Part shown: one piece after another, positions 27,359 to 36,016 of the stretch
Layout: each line of letters opens with the position of its first letter
Position numbering within the stretch: the first letter of the stretch is position 1
From: Pelagibius sp.
Lineage (GTDB): Bacteria > Pseudomonadota > Alphaproteobacteria > Kiloniellales > Kiloniellaceae
Assembly: GCA_028280305.1 (NCBI GenBank)
Contig: JANQMC010000015.1
Coordinates: forward strand, 1-50,625
Direction of reading: 5' to 3'
Length of the DNA stretch: 50,625 nt
Made by a program: the position numbers and the translations under genes
The notes under the pieces: model-generated
What the model saw: only the letters and a program-made list of their open reading frames with translations
Told to the model about the DNA's origin: nothing
Database searches by the model: none

Positions 27359-27621
27359 GACCGTCGCCTCCCCTCCTTTTCCCCCACTTCGGCCCGATTC
27401 CCGGATCGCAAGAGCCTGTTGGCAGGCTTGGCGGCATCTTCGGCGACACCACCGGGCGATCCCGGTCGGGAACTGTAATTCTCCTATCACAACCTTAAAT
27501 CCCGGCGCACCCCGAATTACCGGTTGCAGGCAACGGCAAGAACAATTTATCAACGAATTCATGAGATGAAACGATGCGGGGCGCGTTATCTGTCGGCCCA
27601 GGTCGAGTTGAGGACTGAGTC

Positions 27622-28800
27622 TTGGCAAGGGTTTTGATCGGATACGAGCGCGGCGACAACCTGGGGCACTATCGCCGCCTGGCACCGGTGGCCGAGGCCC
27701 TGGCGGCCCGGGGCCATCAGGTCACGTTTTTCCTGCGCAATCCCTATGACTGCAGGGCGCAGATTACCAAGAACCCCATCCCCTTCATTCCGACGCCGGA
27801 TCTGGTCGCCCCCAATCCGGCGGAGCGGGAACCGAAGCGGATGGGTGCCTACAGCGACATTATGGTCTATTGCGGCTTCGGCAGGCTCGAGACCCTCTTC
27901 ACCGCGACCCTCGCCTGGCGAACCATGTTCGACCACCTGCGCCCGGACCTGATCATCTGCGACCACAGTCCGGTAACCTGCTTTGCCGCCTACGGCCGCA
28001 TCCCCGTCCTGCAGGTCGGCGACGGCTTCACCATACCGCCGGCCCAGGATGACGTGTTCCCGCCGTTCCAGACGAAAAAGAAGGCAACGGTGAACACCGA
28101 CCAGTTGGTATCGGTAATGAACGAGGTCCAGGCACGCCTGGGCGGCATCAAGGTGCCCAGTGTCACCGCGCCGCTGCGCACTGCCGGCAGGTTGGTATGC
28201 ACCCTTAAAGGCATGGACCCCTACAAGGATCTGCGCGCGGACCCGGTGATCGGACCCACCGAAGGCCTGCAAAACCCGATGAAAATGCCAAAGTCCCCCT
28301 CGCTCTTCGTCTATCTTGGCATAGAGCACCGGGTCACGCCGAAGTTCCTCGAAGTGCTGAAAACCTCCAAACTTCCCGCCGAGGCTTATATCCGCGGCAT
28401 GACGGAGGAGACGGCTAAAAAGTACGCTCGCCCCGGCCTGACTTTTTACAAGTCGCCACAGCCGATCGATCAGGTCCTCAGCCGGACCACGATGACCGTG
28501 CATCATGGCGGCAGCGGCATGTGCCTGGCATCCTGCAGTGCCGGGCGCCTTCAACTGGCCCTGCCGATCCACGAAGAGACACTGCTCAACACCAAAGCGC
28601 TGGGGCGCATCGGTGTTGGCCGCATGGCAACGGCAAAGGATCTCGAAAACCAAGGCGCCGCGCTGTTGGAGGAAACCATCAACGACCCGAAGATGGCCGA
28701 GCGGGCCGACATCATCGCCCAGGAAATCAAGAGTGTGGGGCCCTTCCGGCCCATGGACCACATTCTCGAAACCTGCGAGAAGATGCTGAACGGCCGTTGA
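27622..28800 (+). CDS. GT1-like (UGT-type) glycosyltransferase, first of a tandem pair
   Basis: The 392-residue GT-B protein starts at a TTG (27622) with gagga about 9 bp upstream. It opens RVLIGYERGDNLGHYRRLAP, the glycine-rich acceptor-side loop with a candidate catalytic histidine. The donor site near the C-terminus reads TMTVHHGGSGMCLASCSAGR, the HHGGxG motif of UGT/GT1 enzymes, followed by LPIHEETLLNTKAL. There is no signal or membrane segment. It is paralogous over its full length to the next gene 22 bp downstream. Known relatives glycosylate lipids, polyketides or surface polymers. The acceptor here is unknown. Confidence 0.85.
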   Translation: MARVLIGYERGDNLGHYRRLAPVAEALAARGHQVTFFLRNPYDCRAQITKNPIPFIPTPDLVAPNPAEREPKRMGAYSDIMVYCGFGRLETLFTATLAWRTMFDHLRPDLIICDHSPVTCFAAYGRIPVLQVGDGFTIPPAQDDVFPPFQTKKKATVNTDQLVSVMNEVQARLGGIKVPSVTAPLRTAGRLVCTLKGMDPYKDLRADPVIGPTEGLQNPMKMPKSPSLFVYLGIEHRVTPKFLEVLKTSKLPAEAYIRGMTEETAKKYARPGLTFYKSPQPIDQVLSRTTMTVHHGGSGMCLASCSAGRLQLALPIHEETLLNTKALGRIGVGRMATAKDLENQGAALLEETINDPKMAERADIIAQEIKSVGPFRPMDHILETCEKMLNGR

Positions 28801-28822
28801 AAACCTGGAACGCGGCGACATC

Positions 28823-30010
28823 ATGGCAAAAATTCTCGTCGGTTACGAACTGGGTGCTGGCCACGGCCATGTGCACCGCCTGATGCCCGTTGTAAGGGCC
28901 TTGGAGGCCGAAGGCCACGAGGTCATCTTCTTCCTGCGTAATATCAAAGAAAATGCAGTGCTGCTGGCCAGGGAGAAACGCACCATCCTGCCGGTGCCCG
29001 ACTTGGTGGAACGCATTCCCAATGCGCCCAAACCGGCCCCCATGGGCACTTATCTCGACATCATGTGTCACTCCGGGTTCTACCGCCGGCAAGCGCTCCA
29101 CGCCGGCATGCTGGCCTGGCGGGGCCTCATTGAACAGGCTGACCCTGACCTGGTGATCTGCGACCACAGCCCGATCTGTATCCTCGCCTGCTTTCAAGAC
29201 CGCCCGGTGGTGCAGGTTGCCGATGGATTCACGCTACCCCCCGCAAGCGACGACCAGTTCCCGCTGTTTCGCGAGGGGCGAAAACACATGGTGGACCCGG
29301 CCCATGTGCTGCAAGTGATGCAGTACGTTCAGGCGCAGAACCGCCGCCCGGTTCCTCAAAGCGTCACCGAGCCTTTCCGCACTGCCGGCCGTCTGGTCTG
29401 CACCCTGCCCGAGCTGGATCCCTACGCCGACCTGCGTGAGGACCCGGTGATCGGGCCCGTCGAGGGCCTGCAGAAACCGCAACCGCTGCCGGAAAGACCG
29501 CACTTCTTTGCCTATGTCAGCCTGGAGCACAAGAAGACCAAACCCTTCCTGCGTGGCCTGCGCGCCAGCAAGATGAGCGGCGAAATCTTCGCCCGCGCCA
29601 TGACCGACGACGTCGCAAAAGCCCTCGCCCGCCCCGGCCTGACGGTGCACCGCGAGCCCCAAGCCATGAAGGACGTCATCGCCCGCGCCACCATGATGAT
29701 CCACCACGGCGGCAACGGCACGAGTTGTGCGGCGCTCAGCGGCGGGCGGGTTCAACTGACCTTGCCGACGCACATGGAAGCCCGGCTCACCGGCGATGCC
29801 CTGACACGCCTCGGCGTCGGCCGCCTGCTGATGAACAAGGACCTGGACAAGGCCCTACCGGCCATTCTCGATGAGGTGGCCGCGAATAGCGGCATGGCGG
29901 AGCGGGCGACAGGGCTCGCCGCCGAGATCAAGGCCCGTGGCCCCCATCGCCCAGTGGATCAGATCGTCGAGACCTGCCGGAAGGTTCTGAGCAGTGCTAA
30001 GACCGCCTAG
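28823..30010 (+). CDS. GT1-like (UGT-type) glycosyltransferase, second of a tandem pair
   Basis: The 395-residue paralogue of the preceding gene begins KILVGYELGAGHGHVHRLMP and has the donor motif TMMIHHGGNGTSCAALSGGR. Many segments are shared with its neighbour, such as VICDHSP, VADGFTLPPA, TAGRLVCTL and DPVIGP-EGLQ. The pair therefore arose by tandem duplication and has diverged enough for different substrates. The 22-bp spacing suggests one transcript, which ends at the bidirectional terminator before the convergent RTX gene. An alternative reading is that the two proteins act as a heterodimer. Nothing in the sequence decides this. Confidence 0.85.
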   Translation: MAKILVGYELGAGHGHVHRLMPVVRALEAEGHEVIFFLRNIKENAVLLAREKRTILPVPDLVERIPNAPKPAPMGTYLDIMCHSGFYRRQALHAGMLAWRGLIEQADPDLVICDHSPICILACFQDRPVVQVADGFTLPPASDDQFPLFREGRKHMVDPAHVLQVMQYVQAQNRRPVPQSVTEPFRTAGRLVCTLPELDPYADLREDPVIGPVEGLQKPQPLPERPHFFAYVSLEHKKTKPFLRGLRASKMSGEIFARAMTDDVAKALARPGLTVHREPQAMKDVIARATMMIHHGGNGTSCAALSGGRVQLTLPTHMEARLTGDALTRLGVGRLLMNKDLDKALPAILDEVAANSGMAERATGLAAEIKARGPHRPVDQIVETCRKVLSSAKTA

Positions 30011-30024
30011 GATGTTGAACAAAG

Positions 30025-30059
30025 AAGAGGGGCGAAGGCTGTCGGCCCTCGCCCCTCTT
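30025..30059. terminator. Bidirectional terminator between glycosyltransferase and RTX genes
   Basis: A GC-rich inverted repeat (agaggggcga at 30026-30035 with tcgcccctct at 30049-30058) has T-rich sequence on the exit side of both strands. It lies between two convergent stops, at 30010 and 30092. Confidence 0.8.
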
Positions 30060-30091
30060 TCATAGCTGCCTGATTGGAGACCTAACGTCCG

Positions 30092-33000
30092 CTAGGCATT
30101 GGCGACCATCACGGCGACATCGTTGTCGATGGCAACCAGAGCACCGTTGTCGTTGGTGTAGAGCGTATAGTCACCCTGATCGACACCCGCATCCCAGTTG
30201 CTGCCGGCACCACCGCCATTGAGGTTCACCGTGTCACCGGCACCGACCCCGGCATTGAGACCAACCGCCCCACCTTGGATCGACAACAGATTGTTGAAGT
30301 CGGTCAGGTCGATGACATCATCCACGTTCAGGGTTAGGGTTTCGTCAGTGTCGGCTCCACCGTTCTCAAGATCCAGAATCTCGAACTGTGTCCAGACCCC
30401 TTCGTTCAGTGCGGTGAAGTCGACATCTTCGTCGATCACCAGGAAGTCTCCCGAGAATGCCGCATTGAAGCCGTCATCAATATCGGCGTTCACGCTACCG
30501 CCGGCTTCATCATCGGCATCGAAAACGATCACATCGACTCCAGAGCCGCCGAAGATCTGATCGACACCGGCGCCGCCATCGATCGTATCATCCCCTGTGC
30601 CGCCGTTAAGCGTGTCGTCACCAGCGCCGCCAAACAGCACATCGTTGCCGGCATTGCCGCTAACGCCGTCGTTGCCGTCGCCACCATCTAGGGTGTCGTC
30701 GCCGATTTCTCCGTCAATGAAATCATTGTCGTCCCCGCCGAAGATCACGTCGTCGCCGGAGTTGCCGAAGAGACTGTCGTTACCGGCTCCACCGTCGATG
30801 GTGTCGTCACCGCCATTTGCTTCGGTTCCATTGCCGTCGCCGTAGACGGTATCGTCTCCATCGCCAGCAAGAATTGAGTCATCTCCACCATCACTGATGT
30901 CCACCGTGGCTCCCTGGATGCCCAGAGCGTCACCGGCGATAAGGTCGGCCTGGTCACCGCCAAAGATGGTATCGTTGCTACCTTCCCCGCCAACTTCGGC
31001 GAGGCCACCGGCACCGGCAGCCAAGGCGTCGCCAGCGATGAAGTTCTCTCCGTTACCGCCGATGATCACGTCATTCCCCGAGTCGCCGGAGTTGAAAACG
31101 AAGGCGGTGCCACCGTCAAAAGCCATTACATCGCCTGACAAGGTATCCGACCCGTCGCCAGCCTCGATAGAGTCATTCCCGACTCTCGCGTCCTCCTGCA
31201 CCACTGCAGAGTTGGTATTGGTGACGGAAGCATCCCCGCCTCCAATAATCAATGCATCTCCAGCGATCCGGTTGTTGCCATTACCGGCCAGAATGCCGTC
31301 ATTGCCGACTGCGCCCTCATCGTCGGCAACATTCCCAACAGTGACTGAAAGACCGGGTCCTCCAAAGCCGAGGGCGTCACCGGCAATAACGTTCTCACCA
31401 GTGCCAACCTCGATGACGTCGCTACCGACATTGGCTGTGGGCCCACCAGTAATGATCCTATTATCAACCAGAACCGTTGAAGCACCCTCTGCTATGACCA
31501 GGGCATCACCCGCAATCTGGTTGTCACCGTCGCTTGCCAGCAAAACGTCGCTGCCGACAAACCCTTCGCCGTCGATCGAACTTTCAACGGTCACGGACGA
31601 GCCGTCGCCGCCCTCGACGAGGGCGTCACCAGCCATGATGTTGGCCCCATTGCCGCCCTGAATGCTGTCGAAGCCGGCATTGGCATTGGCGGCTGCTGCG
31701 ACTGCGGCATGAATAACCTCAACATCAACCACACCCACCGAGCTGCGGGCAATGACATCACCGGAAAGGACGTCAGCTCCAGCCCCACCACTGACAGTAT
31801 CGCCCGCCGCGACGGCGCCTTCCGTTGCCATCGAGTTCATCTCAACGCTGATATCGTTTACAGCGTCGACCAGGATATCGCCGGCGACGTCATCCGCGCT
31901 TCCACCAGCGGTCAGATCGTCGTTGCCGGCTTCAGAGCCGTTACCCTCAGCAATGAGATTGCCGATGATTGTGGCTTCACCTTGACTGAGCACCAGTATC
32001 TCACCAGCCAGGAAATCACTTCCCGCATTACCTGAGATCGTGTCATTGGCGAGAACACCGCCAGACAACGCATCGGTGTTGAGGAAGCCAACGGCGTTGG
32101 TTTCACTGAAAGCCAACCCCTCTCCGGCGATTGAGTCAGCGCCGTTGCCGCCGACAAGGCTGTCACTCCCCGAATCACCTTCATCCTCTGCCGTAAGAAT
32201 TACATAGGCGGTTCCGGAGTTGGCGCCGCGCGCCAAAGCCTCACCGGCCATTGCATCGGCACCTTGGTCACCGGTGATGGTGTCGCCGCCGGTAGCTCCG
32301 CCATCGGCCGCGGCGTTGTCAACGCTTGCGTCAGCTTGAGTGTCACTGATAGCGAGCGACTCGCCAGCCAAATCGTCGCTGCCGGCGCCACCCTCGATAA
32401 CATCGTTTCCTGCCTCGGCAACGGGGCCTGTGGCCGATTGCACGACCTCGACGGTGGCAAACGAGCCAATTGACGTTGCTACGGCCTCCCCGGCGATGCT
32501 ATCCGCGCCGTCGCCAGCCCCAATCAGATCGTTGCCGGCTGAACCGACCTCGGCCGTATTGGTCACATAAGCATAGGCATCCGACCCACCGATGGCGGTC
32601 GCAACCGCTTCACCGGAAAGCAGATTCGAGCCTTCCGCCGCGACGATGGAGTCGCTGCCAACGAGGCCACCAAGCAGTGCATAGTTGTCGGCCTCCGCAC
32701 CGGCCGTGCCAAGGCCTCTGGCAAGGGCCTCACCGGCAATGATGTTGCCGCTTTCACCACCATAGATCAGGTCGTTGCCGTTCGGATCCGGGAAACTGAC
32801 TTCGTCATCATTGCGCACCTGGCTGGTGGCGTCGCCCTCGTCATTGAGTGCAAGCGCGTCGCCGGCAATCAAATTGAAGCCAAAGCCGCCGAGAATGCTG
32901 TCATCGCCGCCCAGGTTGACCAGCGCCTCGGCCACCGTAACGGCGTCGCCGTCAGCAATGTTGTTGAGTCCGTCGCCAGCGATCACATCGGCGTTCAGTT

Positions 33001-35704
33001 CCGGCGTACCAGGATCCCCTTCCGGCACGCCCTGACCTTCCACATCATGGCCGGCGATCAGGTCGCCGCCGCTGCCACCGTCGATGGAGTCGGCACCCAG
33101 GCCGCCCACCACGACGTCGCTGCCGGAGCCGCCGTAGATAGCGTCGTCGCCGGCGTCACCGAAAAGGAAGTCATTGTGATCGCTGAAGCCGTTCGCCGGC
33201 GCTTCGCCGGGGTCCTCGGTATTCAGAGCACCTTGCTCAGCGACCATCGCCTGGCTGCCGCCATAGATGGTGTCTCCGCCGGCGCCGCCAAACAACGCAT
33301 CCGGACCGCCGAAACCTTCCATCAAGACGCCGGCATCACTGTCAGCCACCTGCACGCTCTGCCCGGCCAGGGGGTCCCCATTGGCCTGCTGAGGATTGGT
33401 GTCGTCGAAGAAGAAGTCCGACGGATTGGCATCACTCGTCGGCAGAAACACAGCGCCGCCTTGAAGATCGGCAGCACCCAGCGCGGCGATGATGTCGGCC
33501 TCCAGAGCCAACGGATAGCCCAGGGCATCAACCTCGCCCGTTACCGGGTCGACAGCATCGAAGCGGTAAACTGTCTGGGTCTGCCCATCAGCCAGATAGA
33601 AGTTACCGTCCGCGTCGAACCAAAAACCAGCCTCCAGATCAGTGCTTGCATTGGTCGCAGCGTCAAGCTCAGCCGAAGAAAGAAAAACCGACACATCGCC
33701 GCCCGGTGTGACGCGGTAAAGCTCGTCGCCGCCGCTTTCATCAGCAACGATGAGATCGCCATTGGGGGCGAGAACCATGAAAACCGAAAGAGAATCGAAG
33801 ACCGCATCGGTGGCAAGTACAGAGGGGACGCCTGTGGAAACGTCTATCTGTACGATGCCGTTGTTGGGGTCGCCATCAACAGCGAGATAGAGGGTTGTCC
33901 CATCCGCGCTCAGAATCAGGCCACCGAGGTCATTGATCGTCCCAAACTCGGGTAAACCAAGGATATCCGCGGCTGAGGTCAGCACAGAAACCGCCAGTGT
34001 CCCCGGATCGATGGAGAGGATGGCATCGTTCTCTTCGTCGACGACATACAAAAGACCGTCATCACCGACGGTCAGATCCTGCAGAACAACCTGCATCTCC
34101 GGGATAGCGGCAGCGACATTTTCCTCCGAGATCAGCACCTCCACCGTACCGTCGGGGAGGCGCTGCATGATCGCTCCATCTCCGATACCGGTGCCGCCGT
34201 TGGTAAAGTAGACCGTTCCATCAGACGCCAGCGCGATGCCATTGTTGATGAAGGCGACGTCGGTTTCTCCGGCCGCCAGAACATCGGCCTCGGTCACGAC
34301 CTCGGTCACGCTGCCATCCAAGCTGACATGGAAGACACCTGGGTTCGCGCCGTGATTGAGGACCAAGGCGCCCTCTTCCGCCAGATCGGTGTCGTTCAGG
34401 CTGCCCGCGGTCTGTGTGTTGTTGGTCGTCCAGTCGGCTTCGGTGTCGCTGTCGAGCGGCGCGCCGGACGCGGGATCGTTCTGCTCATTGTCGAAAACGC
34501 GAGAGAAGATGTTCTGACCCGGCGTGAAGTTACCAAGGAAAGTCTCGAAGTTCGCATTGGGAAACAGTTCGGACACGGTCTCGTTGGGAACCCAGGTCGG
34601 ACTGCTGAGCACGCCCAGATCCGCAGCGGGCAGGTTGGCCGCGAATGTATCGACGCCGGTCTCGGTCTCGGTGCCGGCCTGGAACACCAGATTGACGGCC
34701 AGTGCTTCGGTGGTGTCCTCACCCAGCGCCCAGGGGGCCACCCCGGGAAGAAGGAAGACGTCCAGTTGAACGCCTTCAGCATCGAAGATCACCCCGAAGA
34801 CGTTGGTCTCAAGACCGCCTTCGGCCGCGGCCGACTGTTCATAGATCACCAGGAAACCACCGGCTGGAATCACCAAACCGTCGGGAATTCCCATGGTCAC
34901 AACATCACCCGCGGGGTTCAGCAACTCCACGGTAAGGTCCAGGGTTTCGACAGCGGACGTTGCAGCATTGTAGAACTCGATGAAATCGAGCCGGACGCCG
35001 TCCGGCACCTCCGGTTCGCCGGGAATGCCCGGCAAGGCGCCGAAGGATACGCCGAGGCCGATTTCGTTGATAACCAGTTCTTCCGGCGCGGACGGCAAGT
35101 CCTCCCCCAACAGCACCAGACCGGTATCCTCTTCAAGATCGATCAGACCGAACTCCAGTTCCGTCGGCGGGATGACGCCCAAAGCCTGCAGCAGTTTGAT
35201 CACGTCGCCCAGGTTGTCGCTGTAGGCCGTGGCGCCGCCGCCCAGGGCGTCGACACCGTCGGCAGCCGCAGTCTCCAGCGGCGCGGCTTCGCCGGCCAGC
35301 GCCTGGGCTTCGTTGAACAGGGTGTCGGCGGAGAAGGAGGTTCCGGCAATCTGCAGGGTCGGCGCCTCGCCGGCCTCGGCCAACTGCGCGATGTCTTCAA
35401 AAACGATCTGCCGGTCGGCCGCGCCGTCACCGGAATCATCGAAGCTCAGAACGAGGTTGCCGCCCTCGGCGCTTACCGAGGCTTCGCGGGGGCCGAAGTC
35501 CAGGACATAGGTCGCGCCGCTCTGCGGGGCCACGACAATCGTCTCACCGGGGGCCGGTGGCGCCAGCGTCATAAGCGCGGCAGCCTGCCCCGTCAGCGCG
35601 GGCTTACCCGCGGAAGAAGTCTCAGTAACGGAAGTCTCGCCAGTGGCGGCGCCAAGATCGCTTGAATCGGTCTTCTTGACCGAGGAAACAATAAATTCGG
35701 ACAT
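30092..35704 (-). CDS. Giant RTX protein 1: lamin-tail domain, beta-propeller, compound RTX repeats, type I secretion signal
   Basis: I start at ATG 35704 (MSEFIVSSVKK, ctggag upstream), giving 1870 residues. Order: N-terminal region 1-180 with di-alanine TAAA at 145-148 and a Gly-rich, YSDNLGDVI segment; lamin-tail-like domain from about 212 (VINEIGLGV) to 390; SMP-30/NHL-like propeller at about 453-720 with strands such as GIALASDGTVYFTNGG; a few ordinary RTX nonapeptides near 800-890; about 18 compound repeats at about 900-1600 (IAGDALA type); classical GGAGNDSLFGNSG repeats to about 1730; and a type I C-terminus ending DNDVAVMVANA. There is no Sec signal. It is probably a calcium-folded surface or secreted protein exported by the TolC/ABC/HlyD system. 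Confidence 0.9.
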   Translation of the reverse strand: MSEFIVSSVKKTDSSDLGAATGETSVTETSSAGKPALTGQAAALMTLAPPAPGETIVVAPQSGATYVLDFGPREASVSAEGGNLVLSFDDSGDGAADRQIVFEDIAQLAEAGEAPTLQIAGTSFSADTLFNEAQALAGEAAPLETAAADGVDALGGGATAYSDNLGDVIKLLQALGVIPPTELEFGLIDLEEDTGLVLLGEDLPSAPEELVINEIGLGVSFGALPGIPGEPEVPDGVRLDFIEFYNAATSAVETLDLTVELLNPAGDVVTMGIPDGLVIPAGGFLVIYEQSAAAEGGLETNVFGVIFDAEGVQLDVFLLPGVAPWALGEDTTEALAVNLVFQAGTETETGVDTFAANLPAADLGVLSSPTWVPNETVSELFPNANFETFLGNFTPGQNIFSRVFDNEQNDPASGAPLDSDTEADWTTNNTQTAGSLNDTDLAEEGALVLNHGANPGVFHVSLDGSVTEVVTEADVLAAGETDVAFINNGIALASDGTVYFTNGGTGIGDGAIMQRLPDGTVEVLISEENVAAAIPEMQVVLQDLTVGDDGLLYVVDEENDAILSIDPGTLAVSVLTSAADILGLPEFGTINDLGGLILSADGTTLYLAVDGDPNNGIVQIDVSTGVPSVLATDAVFDSLSVFMVLAPNGDLIVADESGGDELYRVTPGGDVSVFLSSAELDAATNASTDLEAGFWFDADGNFYLADGQTQTVYRFDAVDPVTGEVDALGYPLALEADIIAALGAADLQGGAVFLPTSDANPSDFFFDDTNPQQANGDPLAGQSVQVADSDAGVLMEGFGGPDALFGGAGGDTIYGGSQAMVAEQGALNTEDPGEAPANGFSDHNDFLFGDAGDDAIYGGSGSDVVVGGLGADSIDGGSGGDLIAGHDVEGQGVPEGDPGTPELNADVIAGDGLNNIADGDAVTVAEALVNLGGDDSILGGFGFNLIAGDALALNDEGDATSQVRNDDEVSFPDPNGNDLIYGGESGNIIAGEALARGLGTAGAEADNYALLGGLVGSDSIVAAEGSNLLSGEAVATAIGGSDAYAYVTNTAEVGSAGNDLIGAGDGADSIAGEAVATSIGSFATVEVVQSATGPVAEAGNDVIEGGAGSDDLAGESLAISDTQADASVDNAAADGGATGGDTITGDQGADAMAGEALARGANSGTAYVILTAEDEGDSGSDSLVGGNGADSIAGEGLAFSETNAVGFLNTDALSGGVLANDTISGNAGSDFLAGEILVLSQGEATIIGNLIAEGNGSEAGNDDLTAGGSADDVAGDILVDAVNDISVEMNSMATEGAVAAGDTVSGGAGADVLSGDVIARSSVGVVDVEVIHAAVAAAANANAGFDSIQGGNGANIMAGDALVEGGDGSSVTVESSIDGEGFVGSDVLLASDGDNQIAGDALVIAEGASTVLVDNRIITGGPTANVGSDVIEVGTGENVIAGDALGFGGPGLSVTVGNVADDEGAVGNDGILAGNGNNRIAGDALIIGGGDASVTNTNSAVVQEDARVGNDSIEAGDGSDTLSGDVMAFDGGTAFVFNSGDSGNDVIIGGNGENFIAGDALAAGAGGLAEVGGEGSNDTIFGGDQADLIAGDALGIQGATVDISDGGDDSILAGDGDDTVYGDGNGTEANGGDDTIDGGAGNDSLFGNSGDDVIFGGDDNDFIDGEIGDDTLDGGDGNDGVSGNAGNDVLFGGAGDDTLNGGTGDDTIDGGAGVDQIFGGSGVDVIVFDADDEAGGSVNADIDDGFNAAFSGDFLVIDEDVDFTALNEGVWTQFEILDLENGGADTDETLTLNVDDVIDLTDFNNLLSIQGGAVGLNAGVGAGDTVNLNGGGAGSNWDAGVDQGDYTLYTNDNGALVAIDNDVAVMVANA
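30905..33000 (-). repeat. Compound RTX repeat array in RTX protein 1 (about 18 units)
   Basis: By hand count about 18 units carry the core [IL]-[AS]-G-[DE]-x-[LIV]-x. Each is preceded by one or two RTX-like nonapeptides (GNDxIxxGxG) and followed by a 15-25 residue strand-like linker. The units are more divergent than in RTX protein 3. Confidence 0.75.
35261..35272 (-). other. Candidate LapG cleavage motif in RTX protein 1
   Basis: Residues 145-148 read TAAA inside PLETAAADG, about 145 residues from the N-terminus and followed by a Gly-rich stretch. LapG substrates are known to be cut in di-alanine motifs of the type [T/A/P]-A-A-[G/V] at a similar distance. The fourth position here is Ala, so the match is incomplete. 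Confidence 0.4.
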
Positions 35705-36016
35705 AGCAATACTCCAGGTGTGAACCAAGAACGCCGTCATGACGTTCTCAGGCGTGTCTCCCAACACGCCGCGATCCACCCCTGGATCTGCTATGCGTCG
35801 AACATATGGATCGGATGGTTCAAGTCAATCGTTAAATAACGTTTAAAGTGATCTATTAACTATAAATACTACTTTTAATTGCTGTTTGCGGAGCGACAAC
35901 TTGGCTCCCGCGAACATTTTTAACCAGGTTATCCAGAATTGCCGCCAGCAGCGCCGAAGATGCCGGACGGTTATCAATGAACAGCAATGCCGGGGTCGAA
36001 GATTCCCTTTTGCAAT
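35705..36016 (-). promoter_or_regulatory. Promoter and leader region of RTX protein 1
   Basis: The 312-bp gap holds an AT-rich stretch near 35828-35885, unusual for this genome, with an inverted repeat cgttaaataacg at 35830-35841. A perfect 7-bp hairpin lies at 35751-35770 (ggcgtgt/acacgcc) and a 6-bp one at 35728-35748 (agaacg/cgttct), both in the likely 5' leader. The segment 35772-35826 closely matches 37079-37138 upstream of the neighbouring gene, so this regulatory region is duplicated. Confidence 0.6.

Noticed and set aside
27359..27685. Longer N-terminus for the GT2 gene at 26633
   Set aside because: Its paralogue begins at the equivalent of 27358, and a good ribosome-binding site lies directly before that ATG.
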